Part shown: positions 62,411-64,000 of the stretch, piece by piece
How positions within the stretch are numbered: position 1 is the stretch's first letter
Layout of the letters: every line of letters begins with the position of its first letter
Assembly (NCBI GenBank): GCA_965224215.1
Contig: CBDCYS010000039.1
Location: 326,346-390,345, forward strand
Length of the DNA: 64,000 nt
Reading direction: 5' to 3'
DNA from: CBDCYS01 sp965224215
GTDB taxonomy: Bacteria > Acidobacteriota > Terriglobia > Bryobacterales > UBA6623
Position numbers and translations under genes: made by a program
The notes under the pieces: generated by a model
Database searches by the model: none
Told to the model about the DNA's origin: nothing
What the model saw: only the letters and a program-made list of their open reading frames with translations

Positions 62411-63559
62411 TCATCGCGATCTCCGCGAAATCAATTGCCTTCGGTAGCGCCAAGCCTGCTCTCCGTTTCTTCCCCTCGCTGATGACCGGCCCGCAATGCC
62501 TCGTAAGTCATCAAAATCATTAGCAAGACCACACCAGCAATGGTCAGCGCCGAGGCCGGGGAACGCGAACAGAACGGCGACGGAGAACGGAGGCAACAAC
62601 AGGACCCCGGCCAGCACTCTGATCCAGAGAAGCTTCGATGTGGAGAGGACAGTGAGTCCCGCAGGCAAGAGAACGAGCATGTCATTCAGGTACGCATGAT
62701 AGCTCAGTAGCAGGCCACACATTAGTGCAAAGGCTAACGAAATAGTGGAAATCCGCTCTACGAGCAACCATCCAGGTGGCCGCCGCCGAATCCGGCGCCA
62801 ATCAACACTTCCAGCCATAGTCCGTAAGAACCCGCAGCCAGCAACCCGTGGAGATTGGGCATCAGGCCAGGGTACGGAGAGAACGTGGCCCGAGTTGCAG
62901 ACTCATAGAACTGCAGCGGCCATGACCAACCCGCCACCAGGAACGAGAGCAACAGCAGACCGCAGCCTCCCGCCACCAGGCCACCGCCGAGACGCCAAGC
63001 GCGTTGCCCCCACAATCCAAAGTGGGATGGGCAGGAAGAGATGAAAACTTCGCGGCGCAAAGGCTCAACGCCATTCCGGCCAAGAACGGACTGCCGCAGC
63101 GGTGCAAGTAGGCTGCAAAAGGCTAGACAAAACCGAAAAAACGCCGCATCTTGTCCATTGATAAATCCCGCGAACGCCGGCACGGAAATGCAGGTAAACA
63201 ACAGCGTGATTTCCCAACGAGGCGGACGCCACAGAAGTACGAAGCCAACCAATGCGCCGGCCAGCAGCACATTCCAAACGTAGAAGGCCCAGGAGTAATC
63301 CAGCTGGCTGAGTATCCAGAATATGGCCGCGTAGAACGGAGGGCGCACGAAGCCGTGATGCGGCGCGTATTTGCCCGTGTGGGCTAGTTCGATCTGTTGC
63401 AGCCGGTTAGCGTCGTAGAGTTCCCCCTCGCTCAGCAAACTTACCACCAGCGTAAAAAACCGCGAAGTCGCTTAGTCCGCTGCCGGCGGCGCCGCGCACC
63501 TGCCAAACCATGCCCAGCATCAGGGCAAGACCGATCGCTGAGAGGAGTACCACCTGCAT
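62411..63559 (-). pseudogene. GT87-like polyprenol-phosphate glycosyltransferase, frameshifted
   Basis: Fragments in several frames form a multi-pass membrane protein. The first helix VVLLSAIGLALMLGMVWQV is followed by GLSDFAVFYAGGKFAERGGT (63559-63410), then after a shift LYDANRLQQIELAHTGKYA, FVRPPFYAAIFWILSQLDYSWA, WEITLLFTCISVPAFAGFING. Next comes FLAGMALSLCAAKF in another frame, then LLLLSFLVAGWSWPLQFYES, then ISLAFALMCGLLLSYHAYLN. DFxVFYxxG...LYDxxRLQ and the xxPPFxA motif are those of the GT87 (DUF2029) family, which transfers mannose or arabinose from lipid-linked donors. At least four shifts are needed. The start codon lies at the edge of the miniature IS1380 copy, so the true N-terminus may be lost. 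Confidence 0.75.
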
Positions 63560-64000
63560 TATTGCCACTTGCGGCGTGGACCTGAGGAGGGCTGAGCCGC
63601 AAGGGACCATTGGGGACCCCCTAAAACATGGGGTAAAAAGGTCGGCTGGCAAAGATTCCAGCTTCGCCAGCCAACCCCAAGGAAGTCACCCACATGGTTA
63701 CCAGACGAAAACAGCATAGCTCCCAAAGGCCCGTCCAACAAGGCCCAGCCGTGACGGCCTCGCGGCCCAATAAAATCGGGGCTTCGACGCCTTACCACTT
63801 CCGCGGCAGGAAGCCGACTCCTACGGCGGCTTGCTGCCGGTGGTCGGGAGGGCGCTGATCTGAGAGCCTGGCTATGCGCTATGCATAAACTTTTATGCAC
63901 TAGTCGTAAACGCACTGGAAACACGTCACTTCCGAGCGAGGTTTTGACGACGCGGATTCTGGGCGGGAAGGGAAAACCGGAACACGGAGAAGCCAAAAGA
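63553..64000 (+). mobile_element. Miniature IS1380 derivative, second copy (cut by window edge)
   Basis: From 63570 the sequence follows 43718 onward with few differences through to the window end, including the residual ATG (63694) and the palindromic region (about 63882-63899). The left terminus is degenerate: CCTGCATTATTGCCACTT instead of CCTGAATTATGCACT. A one-base deletion (GACTCCTACGG versus GACTCCCTACGG, near 63819) frameshifts the remnant coding sequence. The right end lies outside the window. Confidence 0.82.

Overview
The window is a GC-rich (roughly 60%) bacterial chromosomal segment, most likely from an Acidobacteriota member. The main taxonomic hint is the C-terminal motif of the form PTAAERxGDFS followed by DPxxGxPFPNNVIP in two secreted proteins; this resembles segments I know from acidobacterial surface proteins. 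The gene mix agrees: S9 peptidase, SMP-30 lactonase, CehA/McbA hydrolase, sulfatase, PQQ-like propeller and Tad pilus genes. No rRNA, tRNA or CRISPR array was recognised. The lineage is an inference, not a measurement.

Layout. 1-6.7 kb is an insertion-sequence pile-up: two inverted copies of an IS110-type segment flank a DDE element, which is itself interrupted by an ISNCY-family element. 6.8-12.8 kb is ordinary chromosome (SMP-30 lactonase, a small gene, a methyltransferase overlapping an S9 peptidase, gdhA). 13.1-15.9 kb is a decayed IS3 element split by an IS1380 element. 16-24.2 kb holds membrane and methyltransferase genes, dienelactone hydrolase, ceramidase-like protein, CehA/McbA hydrolase, PpiC-type isomerase lipoprotein, a HicB-like protein and a sulfatase. 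A second ISNCY copy at 24.3-26.1 kb sits exactly between a promoter-like region and the start codon of a coiled-coil membrane protein. 28.2-35.0 kb is a leftward Tad/Flp pilus operon (two pilins, CpaB, CpaE, CpaF, TadB, TadC and a 27-residue peptide), with a divergent LuxR-type regulator. 36.3-49.8 kb holds a PQQ-like propeller, an intact IS1595 element, a GH51 arabinofuranosidase with an aldo/keto reductase, a TPR protein, an IS1380-derived miniature element, several hypothetical genes, an epimerase, a DHDPS-like lyase and a Crp/Fnr regulator. 50.1-52.4 kb is a dciA-like/gatC/gatA operon.

At 52.8-59.5 kb a roughly 1207-residue FG-GAP repeat secreted protein has been split in its signal peptide by a full-length IS1380 element. 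Removing the IS and one copy of its 5-bp target duplication restores a perfect signal peptide. The next gene encodes a secreted paralogue of its C-terminal domain. From 59.6 kb to the right end three leftward genes (5'-nucleotidase-like lipoprotein, DUF72 protein, GT87-like glycosyltransferase) each carry several frameshifts, and a second miniature IS1380 derivative runs off the window.

The dominant theme is insertion-sequence activity on many time scales: nested elements, perfect target duplications, non-autonomous derivatives sharing termini with a resident full-length copy, and insertions that separate a gene from its promoter or its signal peptide. Short tandem repeats (12-23 bp units) and palindromic repeats are common between genes. 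I found no convincing novel defence or biosynthetic system; the best leads are the transposon-linked structures and the paired secreted proteins.
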